Notes under the pieces: model-generated
The model's database searches: none
Told to the model about the DNA's origin: nothing
The model's input: the letters and a program-made list of their open reading frames with translations, nothing else
From: Parasponia andersonii
Lineage: Eukaryota > Streptophyta > Magnoliopsida > Rosales > Cannabaceae
Direction: 5' to 3'
DNA: 64,000 bases
Assembly (NCBI GenBank): GCA_002914805.1
Contig: JXTB01000240.1
Location: 284,776-348,775, forward strand
Made by a program: the position numbers and the translations under genes
In this document: piece after piece, positions 23,880-36,120 of the stretch
Numbering within the stretch: position 1 is the stretch's first letter
Layout of the letters: each line of letters begins with the position of its first letter

Positions 23880-26800
23880 ATGGCAACAACCAAGTTCGAG
23901 ATGCAACAATCCAATGGCAAGGGAGACTTCAGGATTTGGCGGCAACAGATGAGAGCAATTTTGGTTCGACAAAATATTGCTCAAGCACTTCAAGGAGAGA
24001 AGAATCTTCCAAGCACTATGTCAAACAAAAACGTGGAGATGCTCGAAATGGCATACAGCACTATGATCTTATATCCTCAAAATTATCTAAGTGATATTGT
24101 TTTGAGGAAGTGTCAAGGTCCAAATCGAGGGAAAAATTCAAGTGTTACCACTATCACAAGAAGGGTCACATGAAAAGAAAGTACCTTGATAGAAGAAAGA
24201 AGTCAAATGATAAGCAAGATACTGGAGAAGCATCATTAGTGTCAGATGGTTACGATTCGGCAGAGGTACTAGTTCATTCGGCACAAGATACACATAAGGA
24301 CTGGATTTTGGACTCAGGATGTTCATTTTATACGAGTCTGAACCGTGGCTGGTTTCAAACTTTCAAGGGGATTGATGGAGGAACTGTCTTACTTGGAGAT
24401 AAAAAGGCCTGTAAGATTAGGAGAATTGGATCCATCAAGTGGAGTATGTTTGATGGTTGTATTAGAGTGCTACAGAATGTAAGGTACGTTCCAGAGCTTA
24501 GAAGAAATTTGATTTCACTTGGAATGCTTGACTCAATCAGTTGTTCTCTTAAAATTGAAAATGGGGTGATAAAGGTTGTTAAAGGTGCATTAACTGTGAT
24601 GAAAGGGAATCGTTCAATGGCCTATACTTTTTAATTGGTGAAACTGTAGCTGGAAGTGCATCTTTTGTGATAGATAGTCAGAATGTTGTAACAGGGAGTT
24701 AAAGCGTTGTGACAAGCAAGACTATCTTAACTGATGGCAGGAACGTCATGATAGATAGTAGAGATGTCTTGATAGATGGGAACTTATGGCATAAAAGATT
24801 GGGGCATGTAAGTGAAAGGGGTCTAGATGAGTTGTATAAAAGGGAGCTATTTGTGAAAGAAAAACTTAGGAATTTAGAGTTTTGTCAACATTGTGCGTGT
24901 GGTAAAAGTCACAGAGTGAAGTTTAGCAGGTCGAAACATACAACACAAGGAATTCTAGACTACGTTCATGCATATCATTGGGGTGCTTCACGACTTCAGT
25001 CTCATGGTGGAGGCAAGTATTTTTTGTCTCTAGTAGATGATTATTCCAGAAAGTTGTGGGTATACATATTGAAGAGTAAAGATGAAACTTTTGATAGACT
25101 CAAGGAATGGAAAATTATGGTTTGAAATCAGACAGAAAGGAAATTGAAGAATTTCAGAACAGACAACGGTATAGAAGTTTGTAGTGAGTTGTTCGATAAC
25201 TATTGTAGGAAGGAAGGTATAAGGAGACACAAAACTGTTAGAGATACTCCTCAACAATATCTTAGAGAGAGTGAGGTGTATGCTTTCAACAGCAGGTTTA
25301 CCAAGAACTTTCTGGGCTGCAGCTATTATGATAGCGAAGAATTTGATCAACAGGTGTCCTCCAACAATAATTGGATTAAAAACTCCACCAGAAGTATGGA
25401 TCAGAAAACCAACAGACTACTCTAGTCTAAAGATATTTGGGTGTACTGCCTGTGCTCATATTAGGCAAGATAAATTGCAACCTACTGCATTAAGGTGTAT
25501 ATTTCTTAGCTATCCAGAAGGAGTTAAAGGGTACAAGCTATGGTTTCTTAAGACCGATCATAAAATAACTATAATCAACCGTGATGTGGTGTTCAATGAG
25601 GAAGAATTTCCTGGTTTAAAGTCTAATGGTGCACTTTGGGAAAATGGATCGAAGAAGGATGTAAGTTTTGAAATTGAGGTGGGGCTTACACCTTTAGAAA
25701 CTCAACATGAAACCGATTCAGAAACATCAACCCAAGCTCAAGAAGAGGCTTTATCTCGACAACACCAGGAACAATAGTGTGATGATTATCAGTTGGCGAG
25801 AGATAGACAAAGAAGGGTTATGAGACCTCCTCAGAAGTATGGTTATGCAGAGCTAACAGCTTTTGCACTTACAGCTTCTAGTGAATTTCTGAGTCAAGAA
25901 CCAGAGAGTTATCAACAAGCTATAACTTGTGATGATAAAGACAAATGGCAGAAAGCCATGGAAGAGGAAGTTGAATCCTTGAACAAGAACAAGACTTAGA
26001 TTTTGGTGGAGAAACCGAAAGATAAGAAGCTTGTTGACTGCAAATGGATCTATAAAAAGAAAAGGCTATACCAGGAGTGGAGAATGCGAAAGCCAGGTTG
26101 GTTGCTAGAGGCTTCACACAAAAGCAAGGGGTGGATTATATAAAGATATTCTCTCCGGTCGTGAAGCATAGTTCAATCAGAATTTTGTTGGCTATGGCGG
26201 CATATTTTGACATGGAATTGGAACAAAAGGATATCAAAACTGTATTTCTTCATGGCTAGCTTGAGGAGACTATTTATATGAGCCAACCCGATGGCTTTGA
26301 GAATAAAAGCAAGAAGGATCAGGTTTGTCTATCAAAAAAATCGTTATAAAGTTTGAAACAATCTCCTAGTCAATGGTATAAGTGCTCCAATGATTTCATG
26401 ATCAAGAGTGATTTTGAAAGGGCCAATTTGATAACTTTATGTACTACAAACGGAAACCTGGTGCGAGAGATGTGTTTCATCTATTGTATATTGATGACAT
26501 ATTATTGGCTAGTTGTGATAAGATAGTAATTGAAGATTTAAAGGAACAACTAAGAAGAAGGTGGTTTGAGATGAAGGATTTGGGACCTGCTCGAAGAATG
26601 CTAGGCATGGAGATATCACGAGACAGGAAAAGGAAGATGTTGAAGCTTACCCAAACAGGATATGTTAACAAAGTTTTGGAAAGGTATGGCATGAGTCAAG
26701 CAAAACTTGTTAGCACTCCTTTGGCACAACACTTTAGAATGACAGCAGAGAACTCATCAAAAACTGAAGAAGAATTAAGTACACGGAGGAAATACTCTAT

Positions 26801-27455
26801 GCTAATGTTGTTGGAAGCATTATGTATGCAATGGTATGTAGCAGGCTAGATTTGGCCTATGCAGCAAGTATGATAAATAGATTCATGTTAAATCCAAAAA
26901 GAGAACATTGGAATACTGTGAAATGCGTCTTGAGGTATTTGAAGGGATCTACAGATATTGGAATACTATTTGGAGGTGGAGCTGTTGGAAAATTAGGTGC
27001 TTCAGTGGGGTATGTTGATTTGATTATGTGTGGATACAAGAAGATCCTTGACATGATATGTTTTCACCTTGTTTAGTGGAACAATAAGCTAGAAAGCTAG
27101 TCTTCAATCGATAGTACCGCTATCCTCAACAGAAGCTGAATATGTAGCTTTAACAGAGAGTGTGAAAGAAGCTTTATGGATAAAGGGGATGATTGGTGGG
27201 CTGAGGTTGATACAGAAGACTTTGACAGTTTACTATGATAATCAGAGTGCGATTTACTTAACTAAAAATGCTATGTTCCATGAAAGAACAAAGTATATAG
27301 ATATCAAGTTACATTTCCTGAGAGATATAGTGTCAAGAGGTGAAGTTGTGGTTGAGAAGATTCATATTGATGACAACCCAACAATGTTGACAAATTCATT
27401 GGCAGCAATCAAGTTCAAGCATTGCTTGAGCTTGATCAATATCTTGAGCAGGTGA
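23880..27455 (+). pseudogene. Copia gag-pol of the outer element (fossil)
   Basis: Domains in order: gag head (FEMQQSNGKGDFRIWRQQMR), CCHC-like knuckle near 24135-24190 (CYHYHKKGHMKRK), protease (DWILDSGCS near 24300), pre-integrase (LWHKRLGHVSERGL near 24785), integrase (YFLSLVDDYSRKLWVYIL near 25020), reverse transcriptase with LLYIDDILLAS near 26480, and RNase H ending near 27455 (TVYYDNQSAIYL, ERTKYIDIKLHFLRD). The set and order Int-RT-RH are those of Ty1/copia, of a Tnt1-like type (inference). Broken. Confidence 0.85.
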
Positions 27456-27797
27456 GCATAGGTGGAGAAATAGCAGTTGGACAATGAATTTCGAAGCCAA
27501 GTGGAGATTTGTAAAAGATTGGCTTTTGAACTTTCATTGTTAAGACATTCATACAATCTATTAAGATGATAAAGCAACATTCTGGAAGATCAGTTTTGTC
27601 AAGACATTCCATATTAGTGTCAAGACAATTAGGTAACTGCATGAAGACATACTTATTTCCATAATTAGAGTTTTTTTTAATTTGAAAATTTGCAAGATTT
27701 CCTTTATGTAATTGATTAGGTAGTAAATGGTCTTTATTACATTAAGAAACCAGATAAACTATGTCTATACGTATATTTCACAATTTTGGTAAAAAAA

Positions 27798-28283
27798 TAT
27801 TGAAAATAAACTTATTTAAGCCCATAAGAATTGTTTTAAGCCCACTAACATGAGGCTCACTAAGTTGGAGTTAGGCCAAGTGCAAAGCTCATAAAATAAA
27901 AAAGCCCAAGTCCAAATTAAAGAAACCTTCCACCTAGAATCTTCTAGTGTTAGCTAGATATTAGGTTTTTACATGTGAATTATTTAATTACTTAGATTAT
28001 TATTAGAAGTGTGTAGAAGAAAATATGTGTGGCTTAAGAATTTTTGTAATTGTTTATTTGTGTGGTTCTCATTATTTCTCATGTATTATAAATACCCCTC
28101 CCTATTTGAGTTCTAAGCATCAAGTAAGAAACAAAGCTTCTAAGAGTGAAGAGAAGAGAGAAAGAAACATAGCTTCTCGTGAGTGAATGAATGAGTGAGT
28201 GAGTACGCTTGAAAAGTGAAGTTGAGAATTTTCTCTTGTATAAGTATATGAATGAATAACAAAGTTTATTTTACTTTCCAACA
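27798..28283 (+). repeat. 5' LTR of the nested copia (486 bp)
   Basis: Starts TATTGAAAATAAAC and ends CTTTCCAACA, followed by the primer-binding site. A TATTATAAATACCCC promoter motif lies at about 28084-28098. It has a single copy of the promoter segment that is repeated in the 3' LTR. Confidence 0.85.
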
Positions 28284-28830
28284 AAGTGATATCAGAGTAA
28301 GGTTGTGAGTTCTCATAAAATTCTAAGTATGCTCTGTGGTTGCAATTTTGACTGATCTTCCACATCAGAAAATAATTCTTGAGATTGAGAGTATTATCTA
28401 TTGGTTGCAAATATACTACTATTACATGTCAAATTGAAGAGCTCGACGAGACGAAATCTCTACCGCAAAAATCAGCCCAATCGGAGTCCAAACAACTCTG
28501 AACGAGTTCTTGGAAGTTTACTGTCATAACTGAGTCAACTCACCGAGTTAAGCCGACTCAGAGCCGTTTCACCAAGCCGTCATAGCCGTTGATTGAGCCA
28601 TTAAACATTGACCAAGCCATTAGAGCCATTGGATCGCACCATTGACTACGCCGTCAGAGCTGTTGACCATGTCGTTGACCTAACTGTTGACCAGCGTTGA
28701 CCATTGACCGAGCGTTGACTTTTTACCTTTGACTTTGACCAGTTGATATACAAGTCAATCTTAAGGTTTTTCAATATTCGGGATCAATTTATGTAGTCGA
28801 AATTTCCAAAAGTTTACTCTGTTAAGAGTT

Positions 28831-31800
28831 ATGGCTATCGGCAGTTTAGCATCTCTTCAAGTTCCACCACTTCAAGGTAATAACTTTGATAATTGGACTA
28901 TCAAAATGAAAGTCCTACTTGGAACACATGATGTTGGGGAAGTAGTAGAGAAAGGCTACGAAGAGGCAAGAGATAAGGCAACACTATCTTCAACACAGAA
29001 GGATAGTTTAAAAGATTCAAGAAAGAGAGATAAAAAGCTCTCTTCTATATCTACTAGGCCTTAGATGACGACGGGTTTGAGAAAATCTCAAGTGCAACCT
29101 CCGCTAAGGAAGCATGAGAGAAATTTCAATTTTCATATAAGGGAGAAGAAAAGTTCAAAAAGAGCCGCCTTCAAACTCTAAGAAGAGAGTTTGATTTATT
29201 ATACATGACAGAGACTGAGTCAGTTTATGAATAATTTTTTAGAGTTTTAACCATTTCGAATCAAAGAAAGTGAAATGGTGAGAAACTTGAAAATTTTATG
29301 ATCATGGAAAAGATTCTTCGATCGTTAGACCCAAAGTTTGAGAATATTGTTACTGTCATCGAAGAAACTAAAGATTTGAGAGCCATGATGATAGAATAAC
29401 TCTTGAGTTCTTTGCAAGCTCACGAGGAAAGAAAAAAAAAAGAGACCAAATTTTAAAGAGTAGCTTCTCAAGACACAACTTACAGAGAAAGAAGATAGCT
29501 AATGTAGCAAAAGAAGTCAACATGGCTGTGGTAGAGGACAAGCCCGAGGATAAGGACGTGGTACAAGTCGAGGTCGTGGACGAGGATGGAATTCCAACAA
29601 CCACAATTATCATATCAATAATTTCGAAAGAAGAGAAAGCCCTACAAGAGGTCGTGGTAGAGGTCGAATGAACTCAAGACCTGAGAAGTCTCAAGTTGAC
29701 TGTTTCAATTATCACAAATTTGGGCAATATACTAGAGAGTGTAGAGCATCCAATAGCTGAATTGAAGAAAAAGTCAATTATGTTGAAGAGAAAAGGGAAG
29801 AAAATGGCACCGTACTACTAGCATATAAAAACAACAATGGAGGATAAGACAACACATGGTATCTTGACACCGGTGCTAACAATCATATGTGTGGGCGTCG
29901 ATCAATATTTATAGAGCTTGATGAATCAATCAGGGGAGTGTTTCTTTCGGCGATGATTCAAAGTAGCGGTAAAAGAAAAGGTAAAATTCTTATCCGCTTA
30001 AAAAATAGGGGGCATCAATTTATTTCAAATATTTATTTTGTACCACAATGAAAACAAACATCTTGAGTTTGGGACAACTCTTAGAGAAAGGCTATGATAT
30101 TAACTTGAAAGATTATAGTCTTTCTATAAGAGATAACAACATGAACTTGATTGACAAGGTGCCTATGTCAAGAAATAGAATGTTCTTATTGAACATTCAA
30201 AATGATATGGCAAAATATCTGAAAGCATGTTACAAGGATACATCATGGCTATGGTATTTGAGATTCGAGCATCTCAACTTTGGAGGATTAGAGCTACTGT
30301 CCAAGAAATAAATGGTGAGAGGCTTGCTATGCATCAATCATCCTAATCAACTTTGTGAAGGATGCTTACTCGAGAAGCAATTCAGGAAAAGCTTTCCAAA
30401 AGAGTCGAATTCAAGAGCCCATAAGCCACTAGAGCTCGTGTATACAGATGTGTGCGGTCCTATCAAACCAAGTTCTTTCGGTAAGAACAACTACATTTTG
30501 CTCTTTATTGATGATTTCTCAAGAAAGACTTGGATTTATTTCTTGAAGAAAAAATCAGAAGTCTTCAAAGCTTTCAAGAAGTTCAAGACTGCTATAAAGA
30601 AGGAAAGCGGTCTTCATATCAAAGCCATGAGATCTGATAGAGGAGGAGAATTCACTTCAAAAGAGTTTCAAGAATTCTACAAAGCAAATAGAATTCGACG
30701 ACCTTTAACTGTTCCAAAATCCCCTCAACAAAATGGCGTGGCAGAAAGGAAGAACTGGACCATCCTCAACATAGCTCGAAACATGCTAAAAAGTAAGAGA
30801 TTATCCAAAGAGTTCTGGACAGAAGCTGTTGCATGTGCAATTTACTTATCCAATCGATCTCCAACAAGAAGTGTGTAGGGAAAGACACCACAAGAAGCAT
30901 GGAGCGGAAGGAAGCCTAGGATCTCCCACTTAAGAGTCTTTGGAAGCATAGCCAATGTGCATATGCCAGACGAACATAGAACCAAGATTGATGATAAAAG
31001 CGAGAAGTTCATTTTTATCGGTTACGACACCAACTCTAAAGGATATAAGTTATACAATCCTAACAATAGAAAAGTAATCATCAGCTGAGATGTAATATTC
31101 GATGAAGAAGGTGAATGGGACTTTGGTTCTCAAACAAATGACTACAATTTCTTCCCACAATTTGAAGATATGGAAACACCGGTAGAGCAAGCAAGAGAAG
31201 ACCATCAGGAGGCTATTACTCCACCTTCCTCACCAACATCATCCACTTATGACGATTCACCTCCATCTTTCTTAACTGAGAGGTATGAAGAACATACAAG
31301 AATTCTTGAAGATCTATATGAGGTGACTGATAGACTCGAAAACCTCACTCTATTTTGCCTATTTGTTGATTATGTACCGGTGAATTTCCAAGAAGCTGTA
31401 CAAGATGAAAAATGGAGGAATGCGATGGATGAAGAAGTCAAAGCCATAGAGAAGAATGACACTAGGGAACTATCCACTCTTCCTAAAGGTCATAAAGCCA
31501 TCGGTGTAAAATAGGTGTACAATGTAAAGAAGAATGCTAACGGAGAGGTAGAAAGATACAAAGCAAGGCTAATCGTGAAATGCTATAGTCAAAGAGCTGG
31601 CATTGACTACGGCGAGGTATTCGCTCCTATTGCACGATTGGAAACTATAAGACTAATTATTTCTCTTGCTGCTCAGAACAAATGGAAGATTCATCAGATG
31701 GATATAAAGTCCGCATTTCTGAATGGAGTTCTTGAAGAAGAGATCTATATCGAACAACCATTGGGTTATAAGATGAAAAGTTATAAAGATAAGGTTTTGA

Positions 31801-32903
31801 AGCTGAATAAGGCTCTTTACGGTCTAAAGCAAGTACCAAGAGCATGGAACAGCCGAATTAATAAATATTTCCAAGAGAATAGATTCATTAAGTGTCCTTA
31901 TGAACATGCTCTCTATGTTAAGACTAAAGATGGAGATATTTTGGTCGTATGCTTGTACGTGCATGATCTCATATTCACTGAAAGTAATCCAAGGATGTTT
32001 GACGAATTCAAGAGAGTAATAACACATGAGTTTGAAATAACAGACATCGGCCTTATGGCATACTACCTCGGCATAGAGGTCAAGCAAAAGGAAGAAGGTA
32101 TCTTTATCTCCCAAGAAAGCTATACAAAACAGATCCTGAAGAAGTTCAATATGGATTATTGCAAGCTGATAAGTACACCAGTGGAGTTCAGAATAAAATT
32201 ATTCAAAGATGATGTAACAGAAAAGATGGATCCAACACTCTTTACGAGTCTTGTTGGATGCCTTCGATACTTGACATGTACAAGGCCTGATATTCTCTAT
32301 GCAACTGGACTAGTGAGTCGTTACAAGGAAACTCTAACAACTACTCACTTCAAAGCTGCAAAGAGAATTCTCCGTTACCTAAAAGGTACGATCAATCTTG
32401 GCTTGTTCTATTCAGTTTCTAATGATTACAAACTCGTTGGTTACAATGAGAGTGATTGAGCAGGAGATACTGATGATCGAAAAAGCACAACTAGTTTTGT
32501 ATTTTTCATGGCAGAAACCGCCTTCACCTAGGTATCTAAGAAGCAACTAATTGTCACCATTTCAACATGCGAAGCTGAGTACATAGCTACTACATCATGT
32601 GTTAGTCATGCAATCTGATTAAGGAGGTTGTTGAAAGAGTTAAGCATGCCTCAAAAGGAGCCAACAGAGATTTGTATCGATAATAAGTCCGTAATAGTTT
32701 TGGCTAAAAATCCAATCTTTCATGACCGAAGTAAACATATTGACACTCGATATTATTACATAAGAGAATGTGTTGCGAATAAAGAAGTACAATTGGAGTA
32801 TGTGAGATCATATGATCAGATTGCTGATATTTTCACCAAGCCACTCAAGTTTGAAGACTTCACGAGATTAAGAAATTTACTAGGTATTATAAAAAAAGTT
32901 TAA
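28831..32903 (+). pseudogene. Copia gag-pol of the nested element (fossil)
   Basis: Gag opens MAIGSLASLQVPPLQGNN with NWTIKMKVLLGTHDV. A CCHC-type knuckle follows near 29700-29750 (CFNYHKFGQYTREC), protease with DTG near 29860, pre-integrase near 30250, integrase (LLFIDDFSRKTWIYFLKKK; MRSDRGGEFTSKEF; SPQQNGVAERK), reverse transcriptase (MDIKSAFLNGVLEEEIYIEQ; LNKALYGLKQ), and RNase H (CIDNKSVIVLAKNPIFHDRS; EYVRSYDQIADIFTKPL) ending at 32903. Order and motifs are Ty1/copia. Compared with the outer element the frames are longer and less decayed. Confidence 0.9.
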
Positions 32904-32909
32904 GGGGGG

Positions 32910-33506
32910 TGTTGAAAATAAACTTGTTTAGGCCTATAAGAAGTATTTTAAACCCATCAACATGAGGCCCAATAAGTTGGAGTTAGCCCAAGTGTAAAGC
33001 TCATAAAAGAAAAAAGCCCAAGTCCAAATTAAAGAAATCTTCCACCTAGAATCTTCTAGTATTAGCTAGATATTAGTTTTTTACATGTGAATTATTTGAT
33101 TACTTAGATTATTATTAGAAGTGTGTAGAAGAAAATATGTGTAGCTTAAGGATTTTTGTAATTGTTTATTTGTGTGACTTTCATTATTTCTCATGTAGTA
33201 TAAATACTGTGTGTAGAAGAAAATATGTGTAGCTTAAAGATTTTTATAATTGTTTATTTGTGTGACTTTCATTGTTTCTCATGTAGTATAAATACTCCTT
33301 CCCATTTGTATTCTAAGTATAAATACTCCCCCTCATTTGTATTCTAAGCATCAAGTAAGAAGCAAAGTTTCTAAAAGTGAAGAGAAGAGATAAAGAAGCA
33401 TAGTTTCTCGTGAATGAGTGAATGAATGAGCTTAAAGAGTGAAATTGAGAATTTTCTCCTGTAAAAATATATAAGTGAATAATAAAATTTATTTTATTTT
33501 CCAACA
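32910..33506 (+). repeat. 3' LTR of the nested copia (597 bp) with internal duplications
   Basis: Carries an 88-bp tandem duplication (33121-33208 and 33209-33296, starting GTGTGTAGAAGAAAATATGT) and a 31-bp duplication (33287-33317 and 33318-33348, starting TATAAATACTCC). As a result the TATAAATAC promoter motif occurs three times. The 5' LTR lacks both duplications. Confidence 0.9.
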
Positions 33507-33862
33507 AAAAGATCAGGAGACAATTTTGGTGAAAAGACTAGGAGAGAGATTCTGAGAAAAGAACAACATAGAGAATTGAGCAAAGAGAGAGTGAAAACTT
33601 GGGTTTGCTGATTTGGGGATTCTTTCTGGGGTGTTGTTCTTGTAATTGCCTTGTAATCATTGACCGTTGAATAGAAAAAAACTGCTGTTGTGCACCACGT
33701 AGACGTAGGTCAATTTTTGGCTAAATCACACTAAAACTCTATGTCTTGTTTATTGTTTTTCACTGGTGTTTGATTGTATGTTCCTCTTATTACGTGAATC
33801 CGGCCACTTAAAGAAAATTGGTGCTATTGATTGTGTGGCTGGTTGTTTAATTTTTCTTCACA

Positions 33863-36120
33863 GTCTATTACTCTACTATGATACGATTATGATGTAAGAA
33901 CGCAAACTGGTTTCTGCTTGCGAAGTGATGTATAAATAGATGAGTACATAATAAACATTCATATCTTTCTCCTCAGCTGCATATGAGTTCTATGTGACAT
34001 GACAGTCCGATTCCAGACATATTAATTGGTGTTTTTGCAAAAGCTATGCGACTAAAGTTAGATCCACCTATCTATCTTTTGGACAAGAGACCCACTTACA
34101 GAGAGAAATAATAAAAGCCACATATCCATCCAAAACGCCAACTGCATGATTTGACGTTTCAGATTCTGTACTCTCAGCCCCATCCCTCAGGACAACATTT
34201 CTCTCTGTCCAGTTTTTCTATGATCACTTTCTTTTTTCTTTTTCTTTTGTTTTCCTTTTTTTCCTATCTGTATTTATGTATCTGTTTTTTGTGGCAGTAT
34301 TATTATTCCTGCTCATTTTACGACCAGTTGTAAATACTAGTCGATAATATTTGATATGTATAAATAAAAAATAAAAAAAAAAGGAAAAATCCTCAAGTGG
34401 TACAATAAATCCCAGCATATATGGTACCACATATTCATATGTAAATTAATATATATATATATATATATTCGTGTCATAAATTTACTGTGGAGAAAATGAT
34501 CGTTCATAATTATTGGGTGTGAAAACTAGGGTTTCGGAGTGATCGAGTCAGCATGACAGGAGCAAAATGCTTAGAGTAAGGCACATCTAATTATAATTAA
34601 TTAAAGAGACAAAAAAGCAGAAAGTCATGAACGAGGATGTCCCAATTATAACGTAATTACTACTTTAGACTTTTGTCGGTTACTCAACGTGTTATTATTG
34701 TGAGAGCTACTTACGCACGTGAAATGTGTAATTAATTAAGTAGTGAGAAAGTACTTTATTACGTTGCTTAAGTTGAATACTTAAGTTTATTTTTATTACG
34801 TAATTATTATATGCACATTTTAAGGTTACAATGACACAATCCCCAAGCTGGTTTTTGCTTTATAAGCCAGTAATCAGTATCGTAAGTATTATTTAAGCCA
34901 AAAAGACAAAATAGCCTCCAAAGCTAGCTACAGGTTTGAGGTTTCAAATAATATATAATTAAAAGTGCTATAAATATTCGTTAAGGTACTTTCTTTATTT
35001 TTTCTTTAGTTTGATATTTTTCGGTTGTCATAAATATAAAGCTGTTTACATAGGTTAAAGTGTAGTCAGTACTCCGTGAAGAATGTTTGCTTGATTGCTG
35101 GTTCGGTATCATAAGAGATATCGGAAAATCCTATACAGTAAATATCAATATCTCAAGAAAAGAATTGTTTTTTGCGTTTTTTTTTTTTTTAATTTTGTGT
35201 GTGTGTGTGTGGATTTCAAGGTATCAGCTGCCATTTCTGATCGTCTGCAAAAACATGCATGCTTTAATTTTACCAAATTCTATGAATTATTAATTTCCCT
35301 TTTATGGTTAATTAAGTTTCGCCATGTTTATCCAAACTGGGTGCAAATTATATCTCCTTTTAGATTTGTCATGTCTATACATATATATATATATATATTA
35401 ATGTGTATAATATTTACTAAAAAAATTTTACAGCACCAAACTCATTAAGGATGAGTTGGTGATTTCACATAGAACATATAATATATGATAGTGTTATTTT
35501 ATTTATTCAGCGATGAATATGGATTTATATATGTATTTATGTATATATGTATCAAATTAAGAATATGTCATATAACATAATCTGAGCTAGCTTTTCTCTT
35601 TTTCCTGATCTGTCTGGTATACTGTTAAACATAAAGTCGGTCCAAATATGAGAAGATTGTATAAACCCACGGCTCACAGTGTGGGATCCCCAAATCATGG
35701 AATGTCTTATCGGTTATCAGCCATACAAAGAAGCAGTATTCGTCAGATCCAAAAGGAAAAGTGAAAGATTTATATTTATATATTAAATACTCCGAAAGAA
35801 AAATATGCACATTATTCTATGCAATAGACTGTTAAACATTACTTAAAACTGATAAAGTCGAAAAATACATAATAGACAGTGGTAGTCACTTAAGAAACAA
35901 AAAACAAAGTTTGAAAGGGGAAAGCTAGAGCTAGCGCACACGTAAAAGCCTAAAGGTCTTAAAGATGCCTTCCTATATAGTTAGGAAAAGTCATCAACCT
36001 CATAATTTTCCAAATATATAGTCACATACATATGTATTGAATTATTAATACAATGACAAACTAGCTACATATAGCTAGCTATATCATTATATATATATTC
36101 ACAGAAGTACCATTACTTGT
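33863..36120. other. Intergenic sequence downstream of YABBY
   Basis: AT-rich unique-looking DNA between the right end of a copia element and the YABBY stop codon. It holds AT runs at about 34449-34468 and 35383-35398 and a GT run at about 35198-35212. No open frame resembling a known protein was recognised. It presumably includes the YABBY 3' UTR next to 36120, but no clear polyadenylation signal could be chosen. Confidence 0.5.

Larger units (their letters stand above)
27798..33506 (+). mobile_element. Ty1/copia element nested in the 3' LTR of the outer copia
   Basis: 5' LTR 27798-28283 (ends TTCCAACA) and 3' LTR 32910-33506 (starts TGTTGAAAATAAAC, ends TTCCAACA). Primer-binding site TGATATCAGAGTAAGG at about 28288 and polypurine stretch AAGGGGGG just before 32910. 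Flanks AAAAA and AAAAG look like an imperfect 5-bp duplication. By eye the two LTRs differ at about 8 percent of positions over the first 250 bp; at a commonly used plant rate of 1.3e-8 per site per year that is about 3 million years. It is younger than its host element. All domains are represented but the coding part has several breaks. Confidence 0.9.
23345..33862 (+). mobile_element. Ty1/copia fossil (outer element) with another copia nested in its 3' LTR
   Basis: 5' LTR remains at about 23345-23820, a primer-binding region from 23821 (TTGGTGTGGTGAGC), gag from about 23880, pol to about 27455, and a 3' LTR that starts TGTAAAAGATTGG at 27510, is interrupted at 27797 by the nested element, and resumes after 33506 to end CTTCACA at 33862. 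LTR halves match the 5' LTR closely (for example GCAAGATTTCCT and GTGCACCACGTGGA or GTGCACCACGTAGA). The left LTR is incomplete, so the target duplication cannot be tested. The coding part is broken at roughly ten places. Confidence 0.85.

Noticed and set aside
35640-35720. tRNA-like stretch with GGGATCCCC and CCCACGG words
   Set aside because: No cloverleaf with TTC-type T-arm and anticodon loop could be drawn.
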